Shown: positions 24,508-34,001, numbered from the stretch's first letter. The stretch is 64,000 bases of DNA from Amycolatopsis sp. MtRt-6 (GCF_017308975.1 NZ_JADWPD010000013.1:184849-248848); one strand, 5' to 3'. The notes: generated by a model from the letters alone, not told the origin. A program made the numbers and translations.

Positions 24508-26076
24508 CTAGGTCCGCGACGCTTCGGCGGGTGCCGAAGTCTCGAGGAACGGCGTCAGCACCCCCGGCACGGCGGCCGCCGCGAACTCCAGGCCTTCGCC
24601 GGTGTCGGCGTCGAGGATCGCGTAGGCGCCGGCGCCCGCCGCCGTGGTCGCGGTGAACGTGGCGAGGCCGCGCCGGCGCTGGAACACCGACTGCTTCACG
24701 GTCCAGCCGATGACGCCGTCCCGCGCCAGCACGGCCGTGCCGCGCCGGACGGTGCCCGCGCGGGTGATCAGGTACCGGCCGTGGCGGCCGTGGCCGAGGC
24801 CGCGGTAGGCGTCCAGGGCGAGGAGAACCGCCACCGGGAGCGCGACGACGGCGACGCCACCGGCGACGACCAGCAGGACGTCGGTGAGCAGCAGGCCGAG
24901 CACGACCAGGACGAGCAGCGGCACGAGCGCGGTGAGCAGGGCCCACCGCAGCCGCCGTCCGCAGGCCGCCGGCGGGTGCGGGACGAGGCCGGCGGCCTCG
25001 ACGCGTTCGCCCAGGACCCGCGCCGCGACGTCGAGCGCTGTTTCCCGCGGCGCCGCGGGCAGGAGGGTCTTGGCCTCGGTCTTGTCGTCGTCCTCCTGCC
25101 GCATGCCGGTGGCGATGGCGTCGACCCGGGCGGCCCCGGCGAGCCGCGCACCGAGCGGCTCGACCAGTTCGACACCGCGCAGGCGCCGTTCCTCGAGGGT
25201 GATCGACCGGGTGGTGAGCAGCCCGCGGCGGACGCGCAGGGTGCCGCCGGGTTCGCGGTCCAACCGGTAGTGCCACCACATCTCGGCGAACACGCCGAGG
25301 GCGCCTGCGACGCCGATGACCATCGCCACGGCCAGCAGGAGCAGGATGCTCGTGGTCAGCGGCAGGTCGCCGAAGAGGTCGAGCAGCCACGTCAGCAGCC
25401 CACCGCCGGCACCGAACCAGTCGGCGACCTTGAACAACGCGCCGAAGGCGGTCAGGCCGAGCGTCGGCGCGACGAACGAGATGGGCGCGTACCGGATCCA
25501 GCGCGGGTCGAGTGTCGCCAGTGGACCGTCTGAAGTGGACGGCTCCGGCAGCCGGTGCAGGAGTTCGGCGCGCAGGGCCTCGGCGTCGGCCCTGGCGAGC
25601 GGGGAGAGGGTGAGCCGCTCCTGCTGCCCGGTGCCGACGGACAGCGCCGCGACGCCGAACGCGCGGTGCAGCGGGTTGGCCGTCAGGTCGACGGTGCGGA
25701 TGCGTTCGCGGGGCAGGGATTTGCGCGTGTGGACGGCGAAGCGGAACTCGGTTTCGAGGCGCTCGGCGGTGCAGCGGAACCGGGTGTACCGCCAGCGGAG
25801 GTATTCGGCGAGCACGCCGGCGCCGACGAGCAGCACGGCGGCCGGCAGGAGCCAGAGGGAGCGCGTGCCGATGGCGACGGGGGTACCGGCGGAGACGGCA
25901 ACACCGGCCATGATGACTGCGGTGACACCGAGGGCACGCCGGTCCAGCCGACGCCAGCCGGCGGGGGTGTCGCCGGAGCCGGGGCGCGGCTCGCCGATTT
26001 CTTGTTCGGGAGAGCGGGTTCCGCCGCTCGTGTCATGCCTGGCAGCGCGCGTCCCGCGGCCCTGCTCGCCGCTCAT
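24508..26076 (-). CDS. PH domain-containing membrane protein (YdbT-like)
   Basis: A 522-residue membrane protein with three bacterial PH (bPH2) modules alternating with paired hydrophobic segments. The first module includes YTRFRCTAERLETEF, the second HYRLDREPGGTLRVRRGLL and the third GRYLITRAGTVRRGTAVL. YdbT-type proteins work with YdbS and are linked in Bacillus to resistance to exogenous antimicrobials or envelope stress. The ATG overlaps the stop of the smaller PH gene (ATGA), so the pair is one unit. Confidence 0.85.
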   Translation of the reverse strand: MSGEQGRGTRAARHDTSGGTRSPEQEIGEPRPGSGDTPAGWRRLDRRALGVTAVIMAGVAVSAGTPVAIGTRSLWLLPAAVLLVGAGVLAEYLRWRYTRFRCTAERLETEFRFAVHTRKSLPRERIRTVDLTANPLHRAFGVAALSVGTGQQERLTLSPLARADAEALRAELLHRLPEPSTSDGPLATLDPRWIRYAPISFVAPTLGLTAFGALFKVADWFGAGGGLLTWLLDLFGDLPLTTSILLLLAVAMVIGVAGALGVFAEMWWHYRLDREPGGTLRVRRGLLTTRSITLEERRLRGVELVEPLGARLAGAARVDAIATGMRQEDDDKTEAKTLLPAAPRETALDVAARVLGERVEAAGLVPHPPAACGRRLRWALLTALVPLLVLVVLGLLLTDVLLVVAGGVAVVALPVAVLLALDAYRGLGHGRHGRYLITRAGTVRRGTAVLARDGVIGWTVKQSVFQRRRGLATFTATTAAGAGAYAILDADTGEGLEFAAAAVPGVLTPFLETSAPAEASRT

Positions 26077-26570
26077 GTCGCGTCCCCGGGCGTGGCGTCC
26101 GTGCGCTCCGTCAGCCGCTCGGCCACATCCGCCGCGACCTGGGCGTCGAGGCCGCGGAGGCGGACCGCGCCGCGGGCCGACGCCGTCGTCACCGTGACCG
26201 TCGCGAGCCCGAAGCGCTGCTGGAGCGGGCCGCGCAGCGTGTCGACCGTCTGCACTCGCGACAACGGCGCCACCCGCCACTCCTGCCACAGGAACCCCGA
26301 GCGCACGTACACCGCGGTGTCGGTCACCTCCCAGCGGTGCAGGCCGAACCACCACCGCGGCAGGACCGCGCACCAGACCGCGCCCAGCACGGCGACCACG
26401 ACGGCCGGCCCCAGCAGCCAGGCCGCCGCCGGTGGGATCAGCAGGCCGAGGACGGCGAGCACGAGCACCGCGGGCCCGAACGTCAGCGCTCCTTGCGCGC
26501 GCCACCAGGCGATCGCGCGGCGGTCGAGTGCGTGACGTGGTGGCCGCAGCCGTAGTTTCCCGGTCTCCAC
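26073..26570 (-). CDS. PH domain-containing membrane protein (YdbS-like)
   Basis: A 165-residue protein with two hydrophobic segments (LTFGPAVLVLAVLGLLIPPA and LLGPAVVVAVLGAVW) and a bPH2 module with HRWEVTDTAVYVRSGFLWQE. The last residues VTVTTASARGAVRLRG complete the module. It starts 93 bp from a divergent TetR gene across two ATGCGATCGCAT-like operators, which suggests the TetR protein controls this membrane pair. Confidence 0.85.
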   Translation of the reverse strand: METGKLRLRPPRHALDRRAIAWWRAQGALTFGPAVLVLAVLGLLIPPAAAWLLGPAVVVAVLGAVWCAVLPRWWFGLHRWEVTDTAVYVRSGFLWQEWRVAPLSRVQTVDTLRGPLQQRFGLATVTVTTASARGAVRLRGLDAQVAADVAERLTERTDATPGDAT

Positions 26571-26596
26571 CGGTTACCCCCCGAAGTTGTTTTACA

Positions 26597-26647
26597 ATGC
26601 GACCGCATCGTAACGGCGGACCCCCGGTTTTCGCAATGCGATCGCAT
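26597..26647. promoter_or_regulatory. Twin palindromic operators for the TetR regulator
   Basis: ATGCGACCGCAT (26597-26608) and the perfect palindrome ATGCGATCGCAT (26636-26647) lie 39 bp apart in the divergent region between the PH-domain operon and the TetR gene. Flanking bases (ACA before the first, GAC after the second) also match between copies. Confidence 0.7.
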
Positions 26648-26663
26648 GACAACGGGAGCGGAC

Positions 26664-27260
26664 GTGCCGAAGCAGGTGGACCACGAGCAGCGCCGGGTGC
26701 AGATCGCCGAGGCGCTGCAGCGGCTGACCACGCGTGCCGGGCTGGAAGGCGTCAGCCTGCGCCAGGTCGCGGCCGAAGCCGGCATGTCCATGGGGTCGGT
26801 GCAGCACTACTTCAGGACCAAGGACGAAATGCTGCGCTACGCCCTCGAGCACCGCCACAAGCTCCGCAGCGAGCGGATCACCGCGAAGGTGCTGGCCGAG
26901 GGACCGCCGACGCCGCGGTCGATCCTGCGCGCCTGCCTGGTGGAAATGCTGCCGCGCGACCCCGACAGCGAAGCCGACTTCCTGATCGGCGTCGCGTACT
27001 TCATCCGCGCCGTGGCGGACCCGGCGATGGCGAAGGCCTTCGGCGAGGGCATGCCGGAGCTCCTGCGGTTCTTCGCCGGCCAGGTCCGCGAGGCCCAGCA
27101 GGCGGGCGACGTCCCGGCGTCGGCCGACCCCGAAACCGAGGCGTCCCTGCTCTGGGCGATCGCGGACTCCCAGGGCTCGGAAATCCTGATGGGCCACCGC
27201 ACTCCCGCCCAGGCGATCTCCACAGTGGACTACTACCTCGACCGCCTCTTCACCCCCTGA
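26664..27260 (+). CDS. TetR-family transcriptional regulator
   Basis: A 198-residue regulator starting at GTG 26664 (VPKQVDHEQRR), chosen because GGGAG lies 5 nt upstream and homologues commonly begin with this motif; the ATG at 26646 falls inside an operator palindrome. The helix-turn-helix is VSLRQVAAEAGMSMGSVQHYF at residues 31-51 (given here in part, ending HYF). It is divergent from the two PH-domain membrane genes, with two palindromes between, so those genes and the regulator itself are the likely targets. Confidence 0.88.
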   Translation: MPKQVDHEQRRVQIAEALQRLTTRAGLEGVSLRQVAAEAGMSMGSVQHYFRTKDEMLRYALEHRHKLRSERITAKVLAEGPPTPRSILRACLVEMLPRDPDSEADFLIGVAYFIRAVADPAMAKAFGEGMPELLRFFAGQVREAQQAGDVPASADPETEASLLWAIADSQGSEILMGHRTPAQAISTVDYYLDRLFTP

Positions 27261-27262
27261 CG

Positions 27263-27913
27263 TCAGCCGCTGCCGCCCGACGTCGCGGCGACCGTCGCCG
27301 AGCGGGCGGCCTGGAGTTCGCGGATCACCTTGCGCAGGGCCGGGACCGCGGCTCCCGACTGCTCCGCCAGCCGGGCCAGCCGGTCGCGGTGACGCCGGCG
27401 GGCGGCGCGCGGGAGCACCGCGCCCAGCTCGACCGCCGCGGCCAGCGACGTCAAGGCCGCGACGTCCGCGGACACCGGCGCGTCGCTCCGCACCGCCGCC
27501 CGCACCGACTCGTGCAGCGTGGCCGCCGTCGCCGGGTCGCGGACCTCCGCCCTGCGGCGCGGGAACACCCCCAGCACGCGGGACGTCCGCAGCGTGATCA
27601 CCCCCGCCGCGTCGAGCTGGGCCTCCAGGGACTGCAGCGTCCCGCGAGCCCCGCGGCGCACCCGGGCGCGCCAGGTCCGGTGCGGGTCCGCGGCGAGCTC
27701 GGCGAGCAGGTCGTCGAGCACCAGATGGCCGGTGCGGCCGGCGCCGGTCACCACCGGACGGCCGCCGTCGTCGGCGATCCGGCCGCGCAGCACCAGGTCC
27801 GTCAGCGCCGCCGCGCGGACCAGCAGCGCCACGCGCTCGCGGTGCGGCAGCCGGTCGCGCCCGGTGTCGCACGCCAGCAGGTACGCCCGGGCGGGCAAGG
27901 ACAGCTCGTTCAT
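27263..27913 (-). CDS. GPP34 family phosphoprotein
   Basis: A 216-residue member of the GPP34/GOLPH3 fold, first known as a Golgi PI4P-binding protein and widespread in actinobacteria with unknown role. The N-terminal MNELSLPARAYLLACD and ALTDLVLRGRI segments and the helical C-terminus with LDDLLAEL are typical. It is convergent with the TetR gene, with a 2-bp gap, and divergent from a two-component kinase. A lipid or membrane association is likely by family only. Confidence 0.8.
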   Translation of the reverse strand: MNELSLPARAYLLACDTGRDRLPHRERVALLVRAAALTDLVLRGRIADDGGRPVVTGAGRTGHLVLDDLLAELAADPHRTWRARVRRGARGTLQSLEAQLDAAGVITLRTSRVLGVFPRRRAEVRDPATAATLHESVRAAVRSDAPVSADVAALTSLAAAVELGAVLPRAARRRHRDRLARLAEQSGAAVPALRKVIRELQAARSATVAATSGGSG

Positions 27914-28048
27914 GTCCCCAGTCCACCGCCGGCCCCGGCCCACGCGAAACCGCACGACGAGGGCGATCGCGGCGACGAACGTTGCGCGGCCCGCAACTTT
28001 GGTTGCGCGTCCGGGGCGATGCCCCGCGCCGGCGGCTACCGTGACGGC

Positions 28049-29284
28049 GTGACCAGCACCCGGCGGCCGATGTGGCCCAGCCGCGCCGACGCCTTCTGGC
28101 TGTTCCTGCCGGCGGCGGTGTTCGCCGGGCTCAACGTCCTCTACCAGGTCCTCGGCGAGCGGACGACCGGCGCGCTCGGCCCGGCGGCCGGGCTGGTGCT
28201 GCAGGTGGCCTGCGACTTCTCGCTGGTGCTCCTGTTCCGGTTCCCGGCGCTGGTGACCGGGTTCGTCACGGCCGCGGCGTTCGCGATGCTGGCCTCCGAC
28301 CTGTTCGCGCCCGGGCTGCTCGTGCCGGTGCAGCCGATCGCGCTGACGACCGTGCCGACCATCACCCCGGTGCTGCTGGCCCAGGCGGTGCGGGTGCTCG
28401 ACCGGCGGACCGTGCTGTGGCTGGCCGGAATCCTCGCGGTCGTGGCCATGCGGCCGTGGACGCCGAGCTGGGCGACCACGCCGTTCGGGCTGCTCAGCAC
28501 CGCGCTGCCGGTCGCGATCACGCTCTACGTCGAGGCCCGCAAGCAGCTGCTGCAGTCCCTGCGCGACCGGGCGGAACGCGCCGAGCGCGAACAGCACCTG
28601 CTCGCCGAGCAGGCCCTCGCCGCGGAACGGCGGCGGCTCGCGGGCGAGATGCACGACGTCGTCACGCACCGCCTCAGCCTGATGGTGCTGCACGCCGGCG
28701 CGCTCGGCGTGACGTCGGCCGACCCCGCCGTGCGGACGGCGGCCGAGGACATCCGCCGTGAAGGCGCGCTGGCGCTGGACGAGCTGCGCGACCTGGTCGG
28801 TGTCCTGCGCAACGGTGCCGAGGCCGGGCCGCGGACGCTCAGCCCGGCCGAGCCCGGCGATCCGGCGCGGCTGGTCGAGGAGTCCCGGTCGGTCGGGGTG
28901 GCGACGGAGCTCGTCGTGGACGGCGACCCGGCGCAGGTGTCGCCGACCGTCGCGCGCACCGCGTACCGGCTCGTGCAGGAAGCGCTGACGAACGTGCGCA
29001 AGCACGCGCCGGGCGCGTCGGCGACGGTCGGCCTGCGCTACCACCCGGGTGGCCTGGACGTCTCGGTGGCGAGCACGGCGGCCGCGCGGCCACCGGACCC
29101 GGCGCTGGCGGGCAGCGGTTCCGGTGCCGGGCTGGCGGGGCTGCGGCAGCGCGTCGAACTGGTCGGCGGGCGGTTCGCCGCGGGCCCGGAACCCGGCGGC
29201 GGGTTCCGGGTCGGTGCGATACTGCCCGCCTACGTCCCGACGGCGGAAGGCGCGCGCAGTGATCCCGGTGCTCGTGGTCGATGA
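28049..29284 (+). CDS. Two-component sensor histidine kinase (NarL-type partner)
   Basis: A 411-residue membrane kinase. The N-terminal 160 residues contain about five hydrophobic segments, followed by a coiled region and a HisKA_3 domain with the phospho-acceptor in RRLAGEMHDVVTHRLSLMV near residue 207. The ATPase domain has LVQEALTNVRKHAPGA and GAGLAGLRQRVELVGG. The start is GTG, with TACCGT ending 6 nt upstream, so a leaderless mRNA is likely. Its 3' end overlaps the response regulator gene by 26 bp. Confidence 0.9.
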   Translation: MTSTRRPMWPSRADAFWLFLPAAVFAGLNVLYQVLGERTTGALGPAAGLVLQVACDFSLVLLFRFPALVTGFVTAAAFAMLASDLFAPGLLVPVQPIALTTVPTITPVLLAQAVRVLDRRTVLWLAGILAVVAMRPWTPSWATTPFGLLSTALPVAITLYVEARKQLLQSLRDRAERAEREQHLLAEQALAAERRRLAGEMHDVVTHRLSLMVLHAGALGVTSADPAVRTAAEDIRREGALALDELRDLVGVLRNGAEAGPRTLSPAEPGDPARLVEESRSVGVATELVVDGDPAQVSPTVARTAYRLVQEALTNVRKHAPGASATVGLRYHPGGLDVSVASTAAARPPDPALAGSGSGAGLAGLRQRVELVGGRFAAGPEPGGGFRVGAILPAYVPTAEGARSDPGARGR

Positions 29285-29909
29285 CGAGCCGATGGTGTGC
29301 GCGCACCTGCGCACGATCCTCGGCTCGGCGGCCGACATCGAGGTGGTCGCCCAGGCCGCCGACGGCGCCGAAGCCGTCGAGGCCGTGATCCGGCACCGGC
29401 CCCGCGTGGTGCTGATGGACCTGCGGATGCCGGGCGTGGACGGGCTGACGGCGATCGCGCGCATCACGGCGTTGCCGGACCCGCCGGCGGTGGTGGCCCT
29501 GACGACGTTCGACGCGGACACGTACGTGATCCGGGCGCTGCGCGCGGGCGCGGCGGGCTTCCTGGTGAAGTCGACGCCGCCGGAGGACCTGATCGGCCTG
29601 GTCCGCGTGGCGGCGGACGGGCACACGGTGCTTTCGCCGTCGGCCGCGCGCCGCCTGGTGGCGCTGTCCGCGGACGGCCGCGAACGCGGCGAGGACGCGC
29701 GCCGGCGCACCGCGGGTCTCACCGAGCGCGAGCGCGACGTCTTGGCCTGCCTGGGCGAAGGACTGTCCAATGCGGACATCGGCGCGCGGCTGCACCTCGC
29801 GGAGGCGACGGTGAAGAGCTACGTCTCGCGGATGCTCGTGAAGCTGGACTGCGCGAACCGGACGCAGGCCGGGCTGCTGGCCCACGAAGCCGGGTTGGTG
29901 GCCCGTTAA
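29259..29909 (+). CDS. NarL/LuxR-family response regulator
   Basis: A 216-residue regulator. The receiver domain (1-120) has the acidic pair in VVDDEP, phospho-acceptor Asp in VVLMDLRMPGVDG near residue 52 and Lys in GFLVKSTPPED. The C-terminal LuxR helix-turn-helix has LTERERDVLACLGEGLSNAD and ATVKSYVSRML. The GTG start lies inside the kinase gene, with GGAAGG upstream. The TAA stop shares bases with that of the convergent metallopeptidase gene. Confidence 0.93.
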   Translation: MIPVLVVDDEPMVCAHLRTILGSAADIEVVAQAADGAEAVEAVIRHRPRVVLMDLRMPGVDGLTAIARITALPDPPAVVALTTFDADTYVIRALRAGAAGFLVKSTPPEDLIGLVRVAADGHTVLSPSAARRLVALSADGRERGEDARRRTAGLTERERDVLACLGEGLSNADIGARLHLAEATVKSYVSRMLVKLDCANRTQAGLLAHEAGLVAR

Positions 29910-30613
29910 GGCCACAGCAGCGGAAAGGCCTGCCACACCGCCCAGCCGTTGAACACGAACCACCCGCCGATCCACACCGGCGACGGCAGGGCCGTGCGCC
30001 TGGCCAGCGCGGCGGCATCGTCCGTCCGGTCGCGGAACCCGGCGCGCACGCGGTTGACGACGAGGATCCGCACCCCGTCGATCTCGCTGGTCAGCAACAG
30101 CCAGGCTTCGGCGTACGCGATGCCGGTGCGCAGCCAGCCCGGGGCGTAGCGCAAGGCGGCGTACACGACCGCCCCCACGACGACGATCACGGCGACGGTG
30201 AGCAGGTCCCGGGCGAACAACAGCAGGAACGCCAGCGCGGCGAGGGTCAGGACGAGGACGGCGGGCACGTGGCCGCGGTGCAGCAGCACGGCCACCCCCA
30301 GCCCGGCGAGCGGCGGCGTCGCGTACCCGGCGGCGGTGGCCAGCACGGCGGCGAGTGCCGAGCCGTGCTTCTGCTGGGTGAAGCCACCGCCCGGGCTGGT
30401 GATGGCGACGCGGGAGACGTCACCACCGGTCAGCAGGCTCACCAGCGCGTGACCGCCTTCGTGGAACAGGGTGCCCAGGACGTTGGCGGTGCGCAGCAGG
30501 CTCGGCCGGCCACTGGGCAGCGTGACGACCGAGGTCAGCGACACCGCGAAGGCGAACAACGCGGCGATCCCGGCGACCTCCCAGCCCGGTGCGGGCACGG
30601 TCTCGTTGAGCAC
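29906..30613 (-). CDS. M50-type membrane metallopeptidase homologue
   Basis: A 235-residue polytopic protein with the zinc motif HEGGHA (H-E-x-x-H) in LGTLFHEGGHALVSLLTGG near residue 54 and about six hydrophobic segments. It fits the compact M50B-like family of intramembrane or membrane-associated peptidases. A second metal ligand such as N/D-x-x-P-G is not obvious, so activity is uncertain. It is convergent with the NarL-type system, with a 4-bp shared TTAA. Confidence 0.75.
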   Translation of the reverse strand: MLNETVPAPGWEVAGIAALFAFAVSLTSVVTLPSGRPSLLRTANVLGTLFHEGGHALVSLLTGGDVSRVAITSPGGGFTQQKHGSALAAVLATAAGYATPPLAGLGVAVLLHRGHVPAVLVLTLAALAFLLLFARDLLTVAVIVVVGAVVYAALRYAPGWLRTGIAYAEAWLLLTSEIDGVRILVVNRVRAGFRDRTDDAAALARRTALPSPVWIGGWFVFNGWAVWQAFPLLWP

Positions 30614-30677
30614 CGCGACAGTGTCCCCGCGGCCGCGACGGGGCGTACCCCCGTCGGGAGGAACTGTCCAGGAGCTG

Positions 30678-33600
30678 TCAAGTGCTACGCGGCGAAGAGG
30701 GCAGCCGGCCCAGGCGGATCGCCTGAGCGTCCGGACTGTGCAACACGGTGCGGAGGTCCGGGCCGAGGATCCGCATGAAGATCGCCATCACGAGCCGGTG
30801 TTCCCGCTCGGCTTCGTCCCGCCGGTCCAGCTTGAGCAGCAAAGCGGCCCGGTTGAGCCGGCAGACCACGGTGTCGCGGGTCGTGGGACCGAGCACCCGC
30901 ACCCGAGTCTCGATCACGGCGCGGAACTCGTGTTCGGCCTCCGCGAGCCGGCCCAGTTCCAGCAAGGTGGCGATGAGCGCGTCCCGGCTCAGCAGGGTGT
31001 CCCGATGATCCGGGCCCAGGACTCGCGAACAAGTCTCCAGTTCGGCACGGTGTTCCCGCTCGGCCTCGTCGACCCGGCCCAGCTTGCCGAGCACCTTGGC
31101 GAGGTGGTAGCGGCTGGTCAACGTGCTGCGGTCGGCCGGGCCGAGGGTGCGCTCGCGGAGTTCGAGAACCGCTCGGTGCTCCCGCTCGGCCTCCGCCGGC
31201 CGGCCCAGCTCGCTGAGCGCGATCGCCCGGTTGGCGCGGCTGGTCAGCGTGTCGGCGTGGTCCGGCCCGAGGACGCGGGTCCGGGTCTCGAACAGGGTCC
31301 GGTACTCCCGCTCGGCCTCCCCCGTCCGGTCCGAGTCGCGGAGGGCGGCGGCGAGCAGGTCACGCTGGAACAGGGCGTCCGGGTGGTCCGGCCCCAGGAC
31401 GCGGCAGGACACTTCGAGCTCGGCACGGTGTCCGTCCACGGCCTCGTCCCACCGCCCGAGACCGTGGAGGGTCACCGCGTGGTGGCTGCGGCTGCCTCGG
31501 GTATCCGGATGCTCGGCGCCGAGGAGCCGGGTACGCGCTTCGAGAACCGTGCGGTGTTCGCGCTCGGCCTCCTCCAGCCGGAGCTGCTTGCCCAGGACGG
31601 CCGCCAGGTTGCTCCGGCTCGTCAGCGTGTCGGGGTGTTCGGCGCCCAGAACCCGGGTCCGCGCTTCGAGCGTGGCCCTGCCTTCCTGCTCGGCCTCCTC
31701 CAGCCGTTCCAGGTGGTACAGCTCGAGGGCGCGGTTGTTGCGGCTGTACAGGGTGTCGGGGTGCTCCGCGCCCAGAATCCGGACGCGAGCCGCCAAAACG
31801 GCCAGGTGTTCGTGTTCGGCCTCGTCATACCGGCCCAAGTAGCTCAACACAGCCGCGAGGTTGTTGCGGCTGGTCAACGTATCGGGATGTTCGGGACCGA
31901 GGACCTTGCGACGCGCGTCGAGAGTGACGCGGTCTTCGCGCTCGGCCTCCGCCAGCCGTCTCAACCGGCACAGCGTGAGCCCGAAGTTGCTGCGGCTGGT
32001 CAATGTCTCGGGGTGCTCCGCGCCCAGCGTACGTACGCGGGCTTCGAGGACGGCGCGGTGCTCCCGCTCCGCTTCTTCCCAGCGACCCAAGCTGCAGAAC
32101 ACACGCGCGAGATTGTGGCGGTAGGTGAGTGTTTCCGGGCTTTCCGCGCCGAACAGGAGTTTCATTCCGTCGAGCGTGGCGCGGTGTTCGCGCTCGGCCT
32201 CCGCCCACCGGCCCTGTCGTTCGCTGACGACGGCGAGGTTGCCCCGGACGGTCAACGTGTACCAGCTCCCGGCGCCGACCAGGCGCAGCAGCACATCGAG
32301 CGCGGCCCGGTGCTCGTGCTCGGCCTCGGCCAATCTGCCCAGGTCGCCGAGTACACTGGCGAGATTGTTGCGGCAGGCCAACGTATCCAGGTGTTCCGGC
32401 CCCAGCGACCGCGTGCGGATTTCCAGTACCGCGCGGGTTTCCCGCTCGGCCTCCGTGAAGCGCCCCATCTCGTGGCACGCACTGGCCAGCCTGACCCGGC
32501 TCGTCAGGGCATCCGGGTGCTCGGGCCCGAGTTCGCTCGTCAGCCGTCGCGTGGCCCGGGAGAAGGCCTCGAGTGCCAGCGCGTAATGCCCCTGCTTGGT
32601 GCACGTGACCCCGATGGCCATCGCCTCGGAGCCGTCCGAGATGTCGAGCGCCGCGCGCAGCGTCGGCTCCGTCACGTACCCCTCGGGACCGATGACGCGC
32701 TGGGCCTCGTCGACCAGGTAGTCGAACACGTCGTACCCGGTCTTGGCGGACCCCGTCATCAGTGACGTCGTCGCCCGCCGGGCGCGCGACGCCCATTCCC
32801 AGGCCGCCGCCGTCGATTCGGGGCGCAGCCGGTCACCGCCGCGCCGGCGCAGGTAGTCGTCGGCCAGGTCTTCCAGCAACCGGCCGGAAAGCGGCGGCTC
32901 GAGGCCGGCCCGGCGCACGTCGACCGCGGCGGTCACGAGCGCAGCACCCCGGGGGTTCGCCCCGACGTCCCATCCGTCGTGCCAGGCGCGCAGCAGCTCG
33001 GGGCCGGCGGCGAGGTATTCGGCCAGCCCGTACTCCCCGCTGTGGTCCATCGCGTCGGCGATCCGCGGGTCCCACGCCCGGTCGGCGGCGCGCTCGGTCT
33101 CCGCGCCGCTCAGCAGCCGCTCAACGCGGACCTCGTCGTCGACGAGGGCCAGCGTCTCGCGCGCCGCGCGGTACATCTCCCGGGTCGCCTCGTCCAAGCC
33201 GCCGGAATCGGCGAACCGGGCACGCTCCAGCGCCCGGATCGTGCCCACGACCACGATGTGCCGCGAACCCGCCGGCAGGCGGCCCAGCATCTCGCGGGTG
33301 AGACCTGCCGGTCCCAGGTAGTGCTCCACGTCGTCCAGCCAGACCACACAGTTCCCCACCCGCATCGCGCGCTCCAGCGCGGGTTTCACCGCGGCGCGGT
33401 CCTTCGGGGCCACCAGCACGTGGTCCGGGACGGTCGCCAGGATCGCCTCGAACGCGGTGCGCGACTTCCCGGCGGTGGAGTCACCGACGAGCAGCACGAA
33501 TCCCCCGCGGGCGATCCGCGCCCGCACCCGCTCGTCGACGTCGCGCGGGACGTACGCCGGCATCGTCCCCGCGGCGCCTTCCGGCCCGGCGGGATCGAGC

Positions 33601-33914
33601 TGGGCGGCGGGGTGCACGCCCAGCCGCCGCGGATCGGCGACCTGCCGCACCTTGGGGAAGCTCCCGCGAGCGGTCACCAGGCAGCCGTCGACGACCGACA
33701 GCTTGCCGTCGTCACGGCGGGAAACCCGGCTGCGCACGCGGTCGGCGGCCACCTTGACGAACGGCGTCACGAGCACCGCGGCCCCCGCGGCGGCACCGGC
33801 CCACCACGAGTTCCCGGCTCCCGCCGCCTTCAGCGCGGCCGGAACCGCGAGGACGGCCGTCCCGGCGAGCAGCGCGAACGCCACCCAGCCCCACCTCTGC
33901 ACCGGCACCACCAC
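30678..33914 (-). CDS. Large ATPase-like protein with long TPR array
   Basis: A 1078-residue protein. Two hydrophobic segments lie within residues 8-55. A P-loop, VGDSTAGKSRTAFEA, lies near residue 140 and a Walker B-like NCVVWLDDVEHYL near residue 187, then a helical STAND/NB-ARC-like region to about 460. From residue 461, fourteen 42-residue TPR units and a partial fifteenth repeat the pattern LGPEHPDTLTSRNNLAAVL ... AEREHRAVLEARTR. Such proteins are sensors or scaffolds in signalling or defence. No effector domain is recognised. The GTG start lacks a clear ribosome site. Confidence 0.8.
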   Translation of the reverse strand: MVVPVQRWGWVAFALLAGTAVLAVPAALKAAGAGNSWWAGAAAGAAVLVTPFVKVAADRVRSRVSRRDDGKLSVVDGCLVTARGSFPKVRQVADPRRLGVHPAAQLDPAGPEGAAGTMPAYVPRDVDERVRARIARGGFVLLVGDSTAGKSRTAFEAILATVPDHVLVAPKDRAAVKPALERAMRVGNCVVWLDDVEHYLGPAGLTREMLGRLPAGSRHIVVVGTIRALERARFADSGGLDEATREMYRAARETLALVDDEVRVERLLSGAETERAADRAWDPRIADAMDHSGEYGLAEYLAAGPELLRAWHDGWDVGANPRGAALVTAAVDVRRAGLEPPLSGRLLEDLADDYLRRRGGDRLRPESTAAAWEWASRARRATTSLMTGSAKTGYDVFDYLVDEAQRVIGPEGYVTEPTLRAALDISDGSEAMAIGVTCTKQGHYALALEAFSRATRRLTSELGPEHPDALTSRVRLASACHEMGRFTEAERETRAVLEIRTRSLGPEHLDTLACRNNLASVLGDLGRLAEAEHEHRAALDVLLRLVGAGSWYTLTVRGNLAVVSERQGRWAEAEREHRATLDGMKLLFGAESPETLTYRHNLARVFCSLGRWEEAEREHRAVLEARVRTLGAEHPETLTSRSNFGLTLCRLRRLAEAEREDRVTLDARRKVLGPEHPDTLTSRNNLAAVLSYLGRYDEAEHEHLAVLAARVRILGAEHPDTLYSRNNRALELYHLERLEEAEQEGRATLEARTRVLGAEHPDTLTSRSNLAAVLGKQLRLEEAEREHRTVLEARTRLLGAEHPDTRGSRSHHAVTLHGLGRWDEAVDGHRAELEVSCRVLGPDHPDALFQRDLLAAALRDSDRTGEAEREYRTLFETRTRVLGPDHADTLTSRANRAIALSELGRPAEAEREHRAVLELRERTLGPADRSTLTSRYHLAKVLGKLGRVDEAEREHRAELETCSRVLGPDHRDTLLSRDALIATLLELGRLAEAEHEFRAVIETRVRVLGPTTRDTVVCRLNRAALLLKLDRRDEAEREHRLVMAIFMRILGPDLRTVLHSPDAQAIRLGRLPSSPRST
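30702..32534 (-). repeat. 126-bp coding tandem repeat (TPR array)
   Basis: Fourteen and a half in-frame units of 126 bp encode the TPR array. Units differ mainly at variable surface positions but keep the LGPEHPD / LTSR-NLA / AEREHR framework, so the DNA is also internally similar and could recombine. Confidence 0.9.
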
Positions 33915-34001
33915 TCACGGCTTCGACGAACCGCACAGTGTTCCGATCCGCGTCCCGGGCGACGCGAGGGCGCGCCGACCGGTCACCCGGATGGACCAGC
34001 C

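Noticed and set aside
26646..26663. ATG at 26646 as the TetR start
   Set aside because: It lies within the operator palindrome and has no ribosome site; GTG 26664 has GGGAG upstream and matches the usual N-terminus.
30471..32765. A 764-codon plus-strand frame opposite the TPR array
   Set aside because: Its repeats are the antisense image of the 126-bp TPR units; there is no independent evidence of coding.
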